Of a DNA stretch of 32,437 nt, positions 1-7,315 are shown in pieces (position 1 is the stretch's first letter; the number at the start of each line of letters is the position of its first letter). Both the position numbers and the translations under genes were made by a program. This DNA is from Saprospiraceae bacterium. GTDB taxonomy: Bacteria; Bacteroidota; Bacteroidia; Chitinophagales; Saprospiraceae. The notes under the pieces are model-generated. The model was not told the DNA's origin. It worked only from the letters and a program-made list of their open reading frames with translations, and did no database searches. The stretch covers positions 1-32,437 of the forward strand of contig JANQQI010000076.1 of the NCBI GenBank assembly GCA_028285085.1. Direction: 5' to 3'.

Positions 1-725
1 GCCCTTGGGTATTGAGCACCCACATGTTTACCCACGTTGGATTTTTCCACATCCTATTCAATATGATCCTGCTGTATTGGTTTGGTCGCATCTTCGGTGA
101 CCTACTTGGTGACCGGCGTGTGTTGCCATTGTACTTATTAGGCGGATTGTTTGGGATGTTCTGTTTTATTGCTTTTGCCAGTTTCTTCTATCAAGGCGGC
201 GCCATTGCTTACGGTGCTTCGGCCGCCGTGATGGCAGTAGTCGTGGCCACGGGATTCATTGCACCAGATTACCTGTTGCATTTGATTCTCATCGGAGAGG
301 TCAAGCTCAAATATGTCGTTGGTGTCCTCGTGCTCATTGATATCATTGGGGTAAACGGCGCGGTGAACACTGGCGGCCACGCGGCGCATTTGGGCGGAGC
401 GATCTTTGGCTGGTTATTTATTGCGCAGCTCCGAAACGGGCAAGATATGGCGGCCCCCGTCAATAAACTCCTGGATCAACTTACAGATTTCTTTCGAAGC
501 TTTTCCGGCAAGCGCCGACGTGGACCCAAGGTTGCTTACCGCAATCCTAAGCGTAATACCAGCGGCGGCCGCGCAAAAGGTGAGGCGGTAAGAGATCGAG
601 AGCAAGGCAGAGATTCTTCTCATCAAGAGCAACTTGATGCGATACTCGATAAAATCAAAAGTTCTGGTTACGAAAGCTTGACGGAAGAAGAAAAAGAGTT
701 CTTATTCAACGCCAGCAAAAAGTAG
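1..725 (+). CDS. Rhomboid family intramembrane serine protease (5' partial)
   Basis: An integral membrane protease that cleaves substrate helices inside the bilayer. The frame is open from the left edge, and its first visible residues (P-W-V-L-S-T-H-M-F-T-H) belong to the conserved region after the first helix, so the true start lies outside the window. A TTG at 12 is not a credible start. The GASAA motif (bases 207-221) carries the catalytic serine and the HAAHLGG motif (about 379-399) the catalytic histidine, so the visible active site is intact. Several hydrophobic helices follow. The last 75 residues are basic and soluble, ending in a short acidic helix (LTEEEKEFL) typical of Bacteroidota rhomboids. 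An EEP-family gene follows after 31 bp on the same strand, a pairing often seen in this phylum, which suggests co-transcription. The substrate is unknown. Confidence 0.93.
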   Translation, partial: PWVLSTHMFTHVGFFHILFNMILLYWFGRIFGDLLGDRRVLPLYLLGGLFGMFCFIAFASFFYQGGAIAYGASAAVMAVVVATGFIAPDYLLHLILIGEVKLKYVVGVLVLIDIIGVNGAVNTGGHAAHLGGAIFGWLFIAQLRNGQDMAAPVNKLLDQLTDFFRSFSGKRRRGPKVAYRNPKRNTSGGRAKGEAVRDREQGRDSSHQEQLDAILDKIKSSGYESLTEEEKEFLFNASKK

Positions 726-756
726 CCCTTTAAGAAAACCAATAACCCATTCTCCG

Positions 757-1809
757 GTGCAAAGTGTCAAAAAAGTGTTGAGGTGGTTGAATGTACTGTT
801 GATTCTCGTCACTTTCCTGGCGTACCTGGCGCCGTATATTAGTCCCTCACGTTTTTGGTTGCCCTCTTTCTTTGGCATGGCTTATCCAGCACTCTTGCTC
901 GCTCACTTAGGTTTCATCGCTTTCTGGGTATTTCTTCGTAAAAAATATTTCTTGTTTTCGTTGGGATGCATTCTTATGGGTTTCACACATCTGACGAGCC
1001 TCATTGGTTTTAATTTTGGTACAAAAGCACCGGAATCAGCCGTTACCGTGATGTCTTTTAATACCATGGGATTGAATTTCCTCTCCCATGAGGATGTCCA
1101 GATTAGAGAAAAGAAAACAGCCGATTTTTTACACTTTTTAAACGGTGAAGGCGCTATTGATATCCTTTGCACACAGGAAAATACGGCTTACAGTTCTGGT
1201 TTGATTGCGGAGCGTTTTCAATTTCCTTATCAACATAAAATCCCTTACATCGGCGCGGCGATCTTCTCGCGTTACCCTATTGTAAAAACGGGTAACATCG
1301 CCTTTGAAACACGTGTCAATTCTTGTGTTTGGGCGGATATTAAACTGCCGAAACAAACAGTACGGGTCTACAGCATGCACCTGCAATCCAATCAGGTAAG
1401 CACCCAGACAGAAAAAGTACTGGCCGAACGCCAGTTGCGAGAAGAAGATACCTGGGTAGAAGTGCGCTCCATTTTTGGTCGAATACGACATACCTCGCGC
1501 ATCCGTGCCCAACAGGCCGAAACCATTGCTCAACACGCCCGACAGTCCCCTCATCCGGTGATTCTCTGCGGTGACCTCAACGAACCACCGTTGTCGTATA
1601 CTTATCGCACTCTAGCGAAAGGTCTGACCGATTCGTTCCGGGCCGCAGGTGGTGGACTAGGCTCTACCTACGCTGGCCGAATTCCCGCCCTACGCATCGA
1701 TTATATCTTCTGCGATCCCGGTTTCGATATTTTCGATACCAAAATTCTTAAAAAACAGTATTCTGATCACTATCCGGTTCTGACAAAATTGAGCTGGGGT
1801 GCTCAATAG
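757..1809 (+). CDS. Membrane-anchored endonuclease/exonuclease/phosphatase (EEP) family protein
   Basis: 350 residues. Three hydrophobic helices (about 7-28, 38-60, 64-85) anchor a C-terminal EEP domain (about 95-350), the metal-dependent phosphodiesterase fold of exonuclease III, DNase I and sphingomyelinases. Visible motifs are MSFN (N102), TQEN with the metal-binding E141, SMHLQ (H208), GDLNEPP (D/N pair), RIDYIF and the terminal SDHYPV with the catalytic histidine, so the enzyme looks active. The start is GTG at 757, just after the rhomboid gene, and no ATG fits the N-terminal helix better. The domain probably faces the periplasm. The family does not reveal whether the substrate is a nucleic acid, a lipid head group or another phosphodiester. 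It converges on the K+ channel gene with only 12 bp between stops. Confidence 0.9.
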   Translation: MQSVKKVLRWLNVLLILVTFLAYLAPYISPSRFWLPSFFGMAYPALLLAHLGFIAFWVFLRKKYFLFSLGCILMGFTHLTSLIGFNFGTKAPESAVTVMSFNTMGLNFLSHEDVQIREKKTADFLHFLNGEGAIDILCTQENTAYSSGLIAERFQFPYQHKIPYIGAAIFSRYPIVKTGNIAFETRVNSCVWADIKLPKQTVRVYSMHLQSNQVSTQTEKVLAERQLREEDTWVEVRSIFGRIRHTSRIRAQQAETIAQHARQSPHPVILCGDLNEPPLSYTYRTLAKGLTDSFRAAGGGLGSTYAGRIPALRIDYIFCDPGFDIFDTKILKKQYSDHYPVLTKLSWGAQ

Positions 1810-1821
1810 AGATTAGCTAGC

Positions 1822-2805
1822 CTAAGACGGCTGGCGCTCCCCGGCCGTCCCGGTCATTTCGATATCATCGATGAGATCTAAGTCAAGAATGGTCTTTTCT
1901 TTTTCGTCGTGGAACATTCTGCGAAAGCGTGCATTCCACACTACTTCCGAAGCAATGTAAGAGCTATTTGCGTGCACCTCTTGAGCAAAGGTTTCATCGT
2001 AGCCTTTGACCAATACCATAAATTCTACATTCAGATTTTTAAAATCCTCTTCTGTTTTGCCATAGATGGGACTATTCTCATCAATGGGATGAACGATGGT
2101 CCAATTGAGTGGAAACAGAATCACTTTACTCCGTTCGAGTGGCAAAAGGGCAAAACGGCGATTAAATACGCCCGCCGAAGTTTCTTCCAACCAAGCCATT
2201 ACCACCTGTGCTTCCAGATTAATGATCTTGTTGTTACGAATATTAGCAATACGAAATTGAAAGCTGGTGATGCCTCGGTAAGGTGCAATCAGCCCTTTTT
2301 CGCTAAATAGAATCTGCGCCTTGGGCTTGGCAAAACGAGCAAAAAACAGCCCCGTGGCCAAGGCAAAGGACATTAAGCCAGTCAAAGCATTGAGTGCCGA
2401 GACGAGATTTGCCCCGAAGCTGGTTGGGCTCAACGAGCCATAACCCACCGTGGTAAAGGTTTGTACACTAAAGAAAAACGCTTGCCCCAAGTCATTGAAA
2501 ACGCCTTGAGAGGTTACCCCGGCCAAGGTTTCAATGCCAATCATTACATGAGAGATTGCAAAGAAGAAATTAATGCCGATGTAAAAACAGACAACAACCA
2601 ATAAAAACTGTGGCCATGACATCTCCACCAAAGTTTGGTAGGGCGTCCAACTGGAATAGCCTCGACGAGTGACATTGAGAGAACCATCTTTGTTGATAAA
2701 CCGATGTGCCTCCACAATGGTACTCCCAAAGCCCAGATCGTTGTACTTCGCCTTTTTTGCCTTTTTCTGCTTGCCGGTGCCTTGTGTTTTCATAATCATG
2801 GCCAT
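1822..2805 (-). CDS. Inward-rectifier-type (KirBac-like) potassium channel
   Basis: About 327 residues. The N-terminus is basic and cytoplasmic. A slide-helix region (SSWTPYQTLVEMSWPQF) leads into TM1, a pore helix, the selectivity filter TVGYGSLSP and TM2 (LMSFALATGLFFARFAKPKA). The C-terminal half is a beta-rich cytoplasmic IRK domain (AQILFSEKGLIAPY onward) ending in an acidic tail. The GYG filter indicates a K+ channel. Four in-frame starts lie close together: TTG 2814 and ATG 2805, 2799 and 2793. A TAnnTTTG element at 2817-2824 places transcription start at about 2810, which argues against the TTG and leaves 2805 or 2793. No ligand-binding domain is fused. Gating is not evident from the sequence. 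Confidence 0.93.
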   Translation of the reverse strand: MAMIMKTQGTGKQKKAKKAKYNDLGFGSTIVEAHRFINKDGSLNVTRRGYSSWTPYQTLVEMSWPQFLLVVVCFYIGINFFFAISHVMIGIETLAGVTSQGVFNDLGQAFFFSVQTFTTVGYGSLSPTSFGANLVSALNALTGLMSFALATGLFFARFAKPKAQILFSEKGLIAPYRGITSFQFRIANIRNNKIINLEAQVVMAWLEETSAGVFNRRFALLPLERSKVILFPLNWTIVHPIDENSPIYGKTEEDFKNLNVEFMVLVKGYDETFAQEVHANSSYIASEVVWNARFRRMFHDEKEKTILDLDLIDDIEMTGTAGERQPS

Positions 2806-2816
2806 TTCTATCAAAG

Positions 2817-2824
2817 CAAAAATA
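2817..2824 (-). promoter_or_regulatory. Bacteroidota -7 element upstream of the K+ channel gene
   Basis: The minus strand reads TATTTTTG, matching TAnnTTTG, about 12 bp before the ATG at 2805. No clear TTG is found 19-21 nt further upstream, so this is a half-site only. Confidence 0.4.
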
Positions 2825-2925
2825 TAATGAAAATGTTTATCTCCATTTTAATGTAAGCGCCTTTGCTTGATCGAAAAGTTCTAAAAATTAAATTGGGATT
2901 GTAAAAGATAATCTTAAAATCAGAG

Positions 2926-5370
2926 CTAAACCTCAGGTGTGCTTTGTTCTTCCTGCTCACCGCTGGTAGATGAGATATTAGTTGTAACGACGGCAACACG
3001 TCGCTTGTTCTTTTTAAATAACAATACCAGCAGACAGATGAGCAAAAGACCAATTCCCGCGCCGACACGTAGCCAGATTTCCTGCTCGGCGGCAATGCGG
3101 CTTTCGAGATAATAAGGATTGGCAGAATTGGGTGAGCCCAGGCCAAAATTGATCTCCCAGTTTTCGATATCACTGTTGTCTAAATAAGGGAGTAACAGAC
3201 TCAGCGTATAAGTGGAATCCAGTGGTACTAAATCGTACGATATACTATCAATAGCCGCTCCATCATCGGAAAATAATCCCAGTTTTTCAGAACGCTTATC
3301 TAAACCAAATTCAAAGTTCCCCACCAAATTATACTGCTGCTGCGGATAAGCTTTTTCAAATTTCAGCTGGTCTTGGCAGAGGATAATGTAATCCTTTGGT
3401 TGAATTACGGCCGGCGGTAGCTTGAAGTAGTGCTTGTTGTCCGTAAAATACCAGTCATCCAAACTCACGGCGGTATTCGAGTAGTTGTACAACTCAATCC
3501 AATCACCACTTTTTTTATTATTACAACTAATTTCATTTATAGAAATCACGCCGGCCAAAGGATGCGTATAAGGCTCAAACCTAGCCTTAATATCGAGGAT
3601 TTGACCTTTTTGCAAATGGATCGTCGCTTCAAGCGTTTGGTCATCCAAATCAATGCCTTCCCACCCCACAAAGCGATAACCAAAATTGGGCACAGCCTTG
3701 ATCGTCACCGGGATATTCTCAAAATATTGTCCACTGAATTGCTCCGTTTCTACTTGAATGAGTTCATTGATCTTGAGATGCCCACCAGTATTTGCAATTG
3801 CTTTCAGCTCCACTAGGCTGCCTGTGTTAAACATCTCCATCAGGTGCATCCGCACATAGCGCACCCGCTCACGGGCAAAGGTTCGCATAATATTAACGTG
3901 CGTGAGCCAGTCCTCTTCGCTCAGTTTCCAGCGACTCAAGTGGCGATCCATTTCCGGGAGCAGCTGTTCGTAAAGCTCATTGATTTGTCCTTCGACTCGA
4001 TCCGGCGCAAAGGTGGAGTTCATATGGTCCGCAAAGCGCGAAATAAATTGCCGTTGAAACTCAGGATTATCCAGCAAGCTGCGCAGTAAAAAGGTACTCC
4101 AGGGTGGATTGGGCCAGGATGGCCCTTCCGCTTCGGTATGAAAGGCCAGACTGTTGTAGCGATAGGCCTTGGAAGAATGAAGTCCAAAGCCCCAATCCGT
4201 ATCGTACAAAATCCAGCGCCAACGCCCCTCGGGCGTCTGTGGACGCCAAAACTTAATATTGCCCCCCGCATCCCGATTATCGAAATAGATTTGTGCAATC
4301 TGGTAATGCAGAAAGTTATCGACATCCATCTGCGATTGCAAATAGGCATAATTCGTTGGATCAGCCAGATTGTTTTTCTCGACAAATGACAACATCCGAC
4401 GGTAATGCCGGGTGCTCCCGCGCTTGCGCGTGAGGCGATGCTCAATCAAATCAATACTATCTTTATCCACGTCGTGATGCCCCGCAATGAAATAGCGATT
4501 GACCTTTTCTCGGATATTGTAAATCCCCCAATATTGTCCATTGAGATATAGATGAGCTGGGCGATAATCTTGTACCTCAAGATCCCAATCCTGCAGCAAG
4601 TTGGTCATCAGCGCATCCCGAAAATGCGAACGCCCCCAGTCGCTGCCCGAGTTGCGGAGCACCAGAAATTTGAACTTTTTGAGTCCTTCCTTGCCAAAGA
4701 TACGGTGCTTGATCCGCTTTTTGCCGTAGCGATCGCGGGCGACGATGGTTATCGACTTTTGCGGGAACAAGCGACTCATTCCACCAAAAAGTCGAAAGCC
4801 GGTCACGCTATTGAATTCGCACTCGCCGTGGGTGGCGAAATACTCGGTATTGATCTTAATTTCTTTGCGGGACCAGAAGTTGGCGCCTTCCATTTTCCAG
4901 GTCGAATCCCGTCCATTGACGCCTTTGACGTAGAGTCCATGCTCGGGATCGAATAACAAATCGGGGGTTATCCCCAGCGAGATCGTCGGAAAGGTCGTGC
5001 CAGGCTCGTTAATCAAATACGTGTGCCCGATCGCCTTACTCCGCTTTTTGCCCTTGCGGGCGACGGCACGAAGAACGGTCGTCGATTCAACGGAAATGGG
5101 CTGATCGTAAATGGGTGACTTGGGAGTAGGTGTGCTTCCGTCCGTCGTGTAGTGAATCACGGCTCCCGGTGACTTTAACTCAATTTGTAATGCCTCATCG
5201 TAAAAGCCTCCCGGTGTAGAAAAATGCAAATCCAGCCACTTCTTGGCCTTGGGCTTTGCTTTCTCCAAGGTTTCGGTAGCGGGTATATCCTGGCCACTAG
5301 TTTCTTGCGCCATCAGCCCCCAACCGGGGAATAGCAAGAGGAATAGTAGAATATACAGCTGTGTTTGCAA
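2926..5370 (-). CDS. CotH kinase family protein with chitobiase C-terminal-like and lamin-tail domains
   Basis: 814 residues from a proposed TTG start at 5370, directly before a signal-peptide-like stretch (LYILLFLLLFPGWGLMAQ). Order: a chitobiase/beta-hexosaminidase C-terminal-like domain (about 50-118, HYTTDGSTPT), a CotH domain (about 125-560) with LRNSGSDW (238-245) and DTDWGFG (390-396), a lamin-tail beta-sandwich (about 625-740, INEISCNNKKSGDWIELYN), and a C-terminal membrane helix followed by basic residues (KKNKRR). CotH proteins resemble protein kinases, and spore-coat CotH phosphorylates coat proteins; activity here is inferred. The protein should be exported and stay anchored by its C-terminal helix. 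The frame is open up to 5664, but that region covers the divergent acyltransferase, and a consensus promoter at 5408-5438 puts the transcript start near 5400, leaving TTG 5370 as the best start. Confidence 0.88.
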   Translation of the reverse strand: MQTQLYILLFLLLFPGWGLMAQETSGQDIPATETLEKAKPKAKKWLDLHFSTPGGFYDEALQIELKSPGAVIHYTTDGSTPTPKSPIYDQPISVESTTVLRAVARKGKKRSKAIGHTYLINEPGTTFPTISLGITPDLLFDPEHGLYVKGVNGRDSTWKMEGANFWSRKEIKINTEYFATHGECEFNSVTGFRLFGGMSRLFPQKSITIVARDRYGKKRIKHRIFGKEGLKKFKFLVLRNSGSDWGRSHFRDALMTNLLQDWDLEVQDYRPAHLYLNGQYWGIYNIREKVNRYFIAGHHDVDKDSIDLIEHRLTRKRGSTRHYRRMLSFVEKNNLADPTNYAYLQSQMDVDNFLHYQIAQIYFDNRDAGGNIKFWRPQTPEGRWRWILYDTDWGFGLHSSKAYRYNSLAFHTEAEGPSWPNPPWSTFLLRSLLDNPEFQRQFISRFADHMNSTFAPDRVEGQINELYEQLLPEMDRHLSRWKLSEEDWLTHVNIMRTFARERVRYVRMHLMEMFNTGSLVELKAIANTGGHLKINELIQVETEQFSGQYFENIPVTIKAVPNFGYRFVGWEGIDLDDQTLEATIHLQKGQILDIKARFEPYTHPLAGVISINEISCNNKKSGDWIELYNYSNTAVSLDDWYFTDNKHYFKLPPAVIQPKDYIILCQDQLKFEKAYPQQQYNLVGNFEFGLDKRSEKLGLFSDDGAAIDSISYDLVPLDSTYTLSLLLPYLDNSDIENWEINFGLGSPNSANPYYLESRIAAEQEIWLRVGAGIGLLLICLLVLLFKKNKRRVAVVTTNISSTSGEQEEQSTPEV

Positions 5371-5407
5371 ATGCGTTTGTTTACTAGTGTAGCCGCAAAA
5401 AGAACAC

Positions 5408-5438
5408 CAAAAATACGCCGCTCCGAGGGTGTCTGCAA
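5408..5438 (-). promoter_or_regulatory. Full Bacteroidota housekeeping-type promoter for the CotH gene
   Basis: On the minus strand there is TTG (5438-5436), exactly 20 nt, then TATTTTTG (5415-5408). This fits the Bacteroidota consensus TTG-N19-21-TAnnTTTG. The predicted transcript starts near 5400, giving a leader of about 30 nt to TTG 5370. Confidence 0.6.
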
Positions 5439-5497
5439 CTGCTTGTTGGAAAAAATTCTGCGAGAAAATTGTAATTTGCCCAAAAATCATAGATACG

Positions 5498-6052
5498 ATG
5501 CTTCGAGCACTGAGCCAATTGCTCCTTCGTCTTTGGGGTTGGAAGATCGTGGGCGATTCGCCCCGCGATCTGAAAAAGTACGTTTTAATTGTCATTCCCC
5601 ACACTTCGAATTGGGATTTTCCCCTAGGCATTCTGGTGCGAAGAAGCATGAAAGAAGATTTCAATTATGTGGCAAAGGACTCCTTATTTCGCTTTCCTTT
5701 TGGCTGGTTTTTTCGGTGGACGGGAGGTGTACCCGTCGTCCGTTCGCGTCGTACGAACTTCGTAGATGCGATTATTGATCTATTTAAAACACGTCAATCC
5801 TTAAAACTTACTATTGCCCCGGAGGGCACCCGCAGTGCAGTTACCGAACTAAAATCTGGATTTTATTACATTGCGTTGGGGGCAAAAGTTCCTATTGTAA
5901 TGGTTCGTTTTGATTATAAAACCAAGGAGGTTGAATTTCGGGAACCTTATTTTCTCACTGGAAATAAAGAAGAAGATTTTGCTTTTATAAAAGAATATTT
6001 TCAAGGTACTATCGGCAAGAATCACGAAAACAGCTGGCACGCCATCCAATAG
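5498..6052 (+). CDS. Lysophospholipid (glycerol-phosphate) acyltransferase family protein
   Basis: 184 residues of the PlsC/LPLAT superfamily, which transfers acyl chains onto lysophospholipids or related acceptors at the inner face of the membrane. The catalytic HX4D motif is HTSNWD (about 33-38), and the acceptor-phosphate motif is APEGTRS in the middle. A KxxF..P-type segment (KDSLFRFPFGWFFRWTGG) lies between them. It is shorter than typical PlsC (about 240 aa) and lacks an N-terminal membrane helix, matching the short soluble LPLAT subgroup. The ATG at 5498 is the only good start. It is divergent from the CotH gene, and the two promoters must overlap each other's leader regions. The exact substrate cannot be told; ornithine-lipid or phosphatidate synthesis are possibilities. 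Confidence 0.88.
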   Translation: MLRALSQLLLRLWGWKIVGDSPRDLKKYVLIVIPHTSNWDFPLGILVRRSMKEDFNYVAKDSLFRFPFGWFFRWTGGVPVVRSRRTNFVDAIIDLFKTRQSLKLTIAPEGTRSAVTELKSGFYYIALGAKVPIVMVRFDYKTKEVEFREPYFLTGNKEEDFAFIKEYFQGTIGKNHENSWHAIQ

Positions 6053-6109
6053 ATAATTCGCAATCAACTGGACATTTTTTATAATTTTTCATTCTATTTT
6101 AAACTAAAA

Positions 6110-6142
6110 ACTGCATTTTTAAGTCTTATCTTAAAATGTAGT
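6110..6142 (+). terminator. AT-rich hairpin after the acyltransferase gene, possible terminator
   Basis: ACTGCATTTTTAAG (6110-6123) pairs with CTTAAAATGTAGT (6130-6142) with one bulged T, one G-T pair and a 6-nt loop. It is followed by TGTAAAAA rather than a T run, so termination on the plus strand is not well supported. The 253-bp gap 6053-6305 holds nothing else I can name. Confidence 0.35.
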
Positions 6143-6305
6143 TGTAAAAATTCCAGTTAGATTAAAGGATATTTTCAATACATTTTACCAGAACCTAAGA
6201 AGGATTAGCAACATTATTTATTACGAGACTTTAAATTTCAACTTGTCGAAAAGTCGGTTAAGTTGTGTGCAATTATTATCATTAATCATCCGAAATTATT
6301 AGCCT

Positions 6306-7175
6306 ATGAAATTTAAATTCATTTACACTTTATTTACCCTAAGTATTTTCACCCTAGCCTTCTTGGCTAACTCTGGCGGCCGCGCCGCTAGCCAAGGAAG
6401 AGGCAATACCGGCGCTCCTGGCGATGAGGTATCCAACAACCAGCCCCGCACCTGTGTCACTTGCCACAACAGCGGCACCGCTTTCGAAGTGGGTATCGGT
6501 ATCGAAGTACGCGACGAAAATGCTAATGCTGTTGACGCTTACTTGCCAGGCCAAACCTACGATGTTGTCGTTACGATGTCGCCTACCGGTGGCAATCCTA
6601 GTGGCTATGGTTTCCAGGCACTTTGTCTGAACGCCTCATTGGATGAAAATGGTGATGATGTCGCTGGCTTTAGCAATCCAGGCAGCAATGTCCAGATCGC
6701 AGTAGCGGATAATGGCCGCCAATACGCCGAACAAGATGGTGTTAGCACCAATAATGAATTCCAATTTCAATGGACGGCTCCGGCGGAAGGCTCTGGCCCA
6801 GTAACCTTTTACAGCTGTGGTAATGGTGTCAACGACAACAACATGTCCAGCGGTGACGCTGCGGCTTGTACGCAGTTGGAGCTACCTGAAGGCACTTCTA
6901 CCAATGTGGAAGAACTGGTAGTAGACGTTGCTTTTACCGTTGCGCCTAATCCTGTCGTTGAGCAAACGACTTTGACCATCACCAGTAAAGTGAGTGGTGA
7001 CTTCCAATTGAATGTCTTCGATGCTTCCGGCAAAGTGGTCATTCGTGATGAAATCACGCTACGTGAAGGTTTAAATACGCAGGAATTGAATATGTCAGAT
7101 ATGGCTTTGGGCACTTACATTTTGCAAGTGAGCAATGGACTGAATAGCGCCGCATTAAAAATTATGAAGCGATAA
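6306..7175 (+). CDS. Secreted T9SS type-A cargo with choice-of-anchor V (Reeler-like) domain
   Basis: 289 residues. A signal peptide (1 to about 22) is followed by a Gly/Asn-rich segment with a single CXXCH motif (C50, C53, H54). A beta-sandwich of the choice-of-anchor V type spans about 58-195, with several further cysteines. The C-terminal 75 residues form a T9SS type-A sorting domain (VAPNPVVEQTTLTI, GTYILQV, ALKIMKR). The protein should cross the outer membrane and lose its sorting domain at the surface. CXXCH is the covalent heme c signature, but the same spacing recurs in this family, so heme attachment is uncertain. It stands alone between two hairpins. The function is unknown; electron transfer or metal binding is possible. 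Confidence 0.85.
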   Translation: MKFKFIYTLFTLSIFTLAFLANSGGRAASQGRGNTGAPGDEVSNNQPRTCVTCHNSGTAFEVGIGIEVRDENANAVDAYLPGQTYDVVVTMSPTGGNPSGYGFQALCLNASLDENGDDVAGFSNPGSNVQIAVADNGRQYAEQDGVSTNNEFQFQWTAPAEGSGPVTFYSCGNGVNDNNMSSGDAAACTQLELPEGTSTNVEELVVDVAFTVAPNPVVEQTTLTITSKVSGDFQLNVFDASGKVVIRDEITLREGLNTQELNMSDMALGTYILQVSNGLNSAALKIMKR

Positions 7176-7196
7176 CTTATCGCCTCTCGATATCCG

Positions 7197-7229
7197 CGCC
7201 CTCTTTCGAACTTAATTCGGGAGAGGGCG
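7197..7229 (+). terminator. Rho-independent-like terminator after the T9SS cargo gene
   Basis: A 14-bp stem (CGCCCTCTTTCGAA / TTCGGGAGAGGGCG, two G-T pairs) with a 5-nt loop CTTAA begins 21 bp after the stop. It is followed by TTTGTATT, a short T-rich tail. Confidence 0.75.
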
Positions 7230-7267
7230 TTTGTATTGGGTACCATTCATTAAAGCGCAAAAATGCT

Positions 7268-7275
7268 TAATTTTG
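7268..7275 (+). promoter_or_regulatory. Bacteroidota -7 element before mnmG
   Basis: TAATTTTG matches TAnnTTTG and is followed by CGG, about 40 bp before the ATG at 7316. No TTG is found at the expected distance upstream, so it is a half-site. Confidence 0.45.
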
Positions 7276-7315
7276 CGGACTGATTTTGTTTCGCGACCTA
7301 AATGTGATTAAAGCG

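Noticed and set aside
1138-1554. Long antisense reading frame opposite the EEP gene
   Set aside because: It lies wholly within a well-supported gene, has no family features and no promoter; similar antisense frames elsewhere in the window were dismissed for the same reason.
1816-1835. GCTAGCC/GGCTGGC hairpin between the EEP and K+ channel stops, as a bidirectional terminator
   Set aside because: Only 7 bp with a G-T pair, it overlaps the channel stop codon and has no T run on either side.
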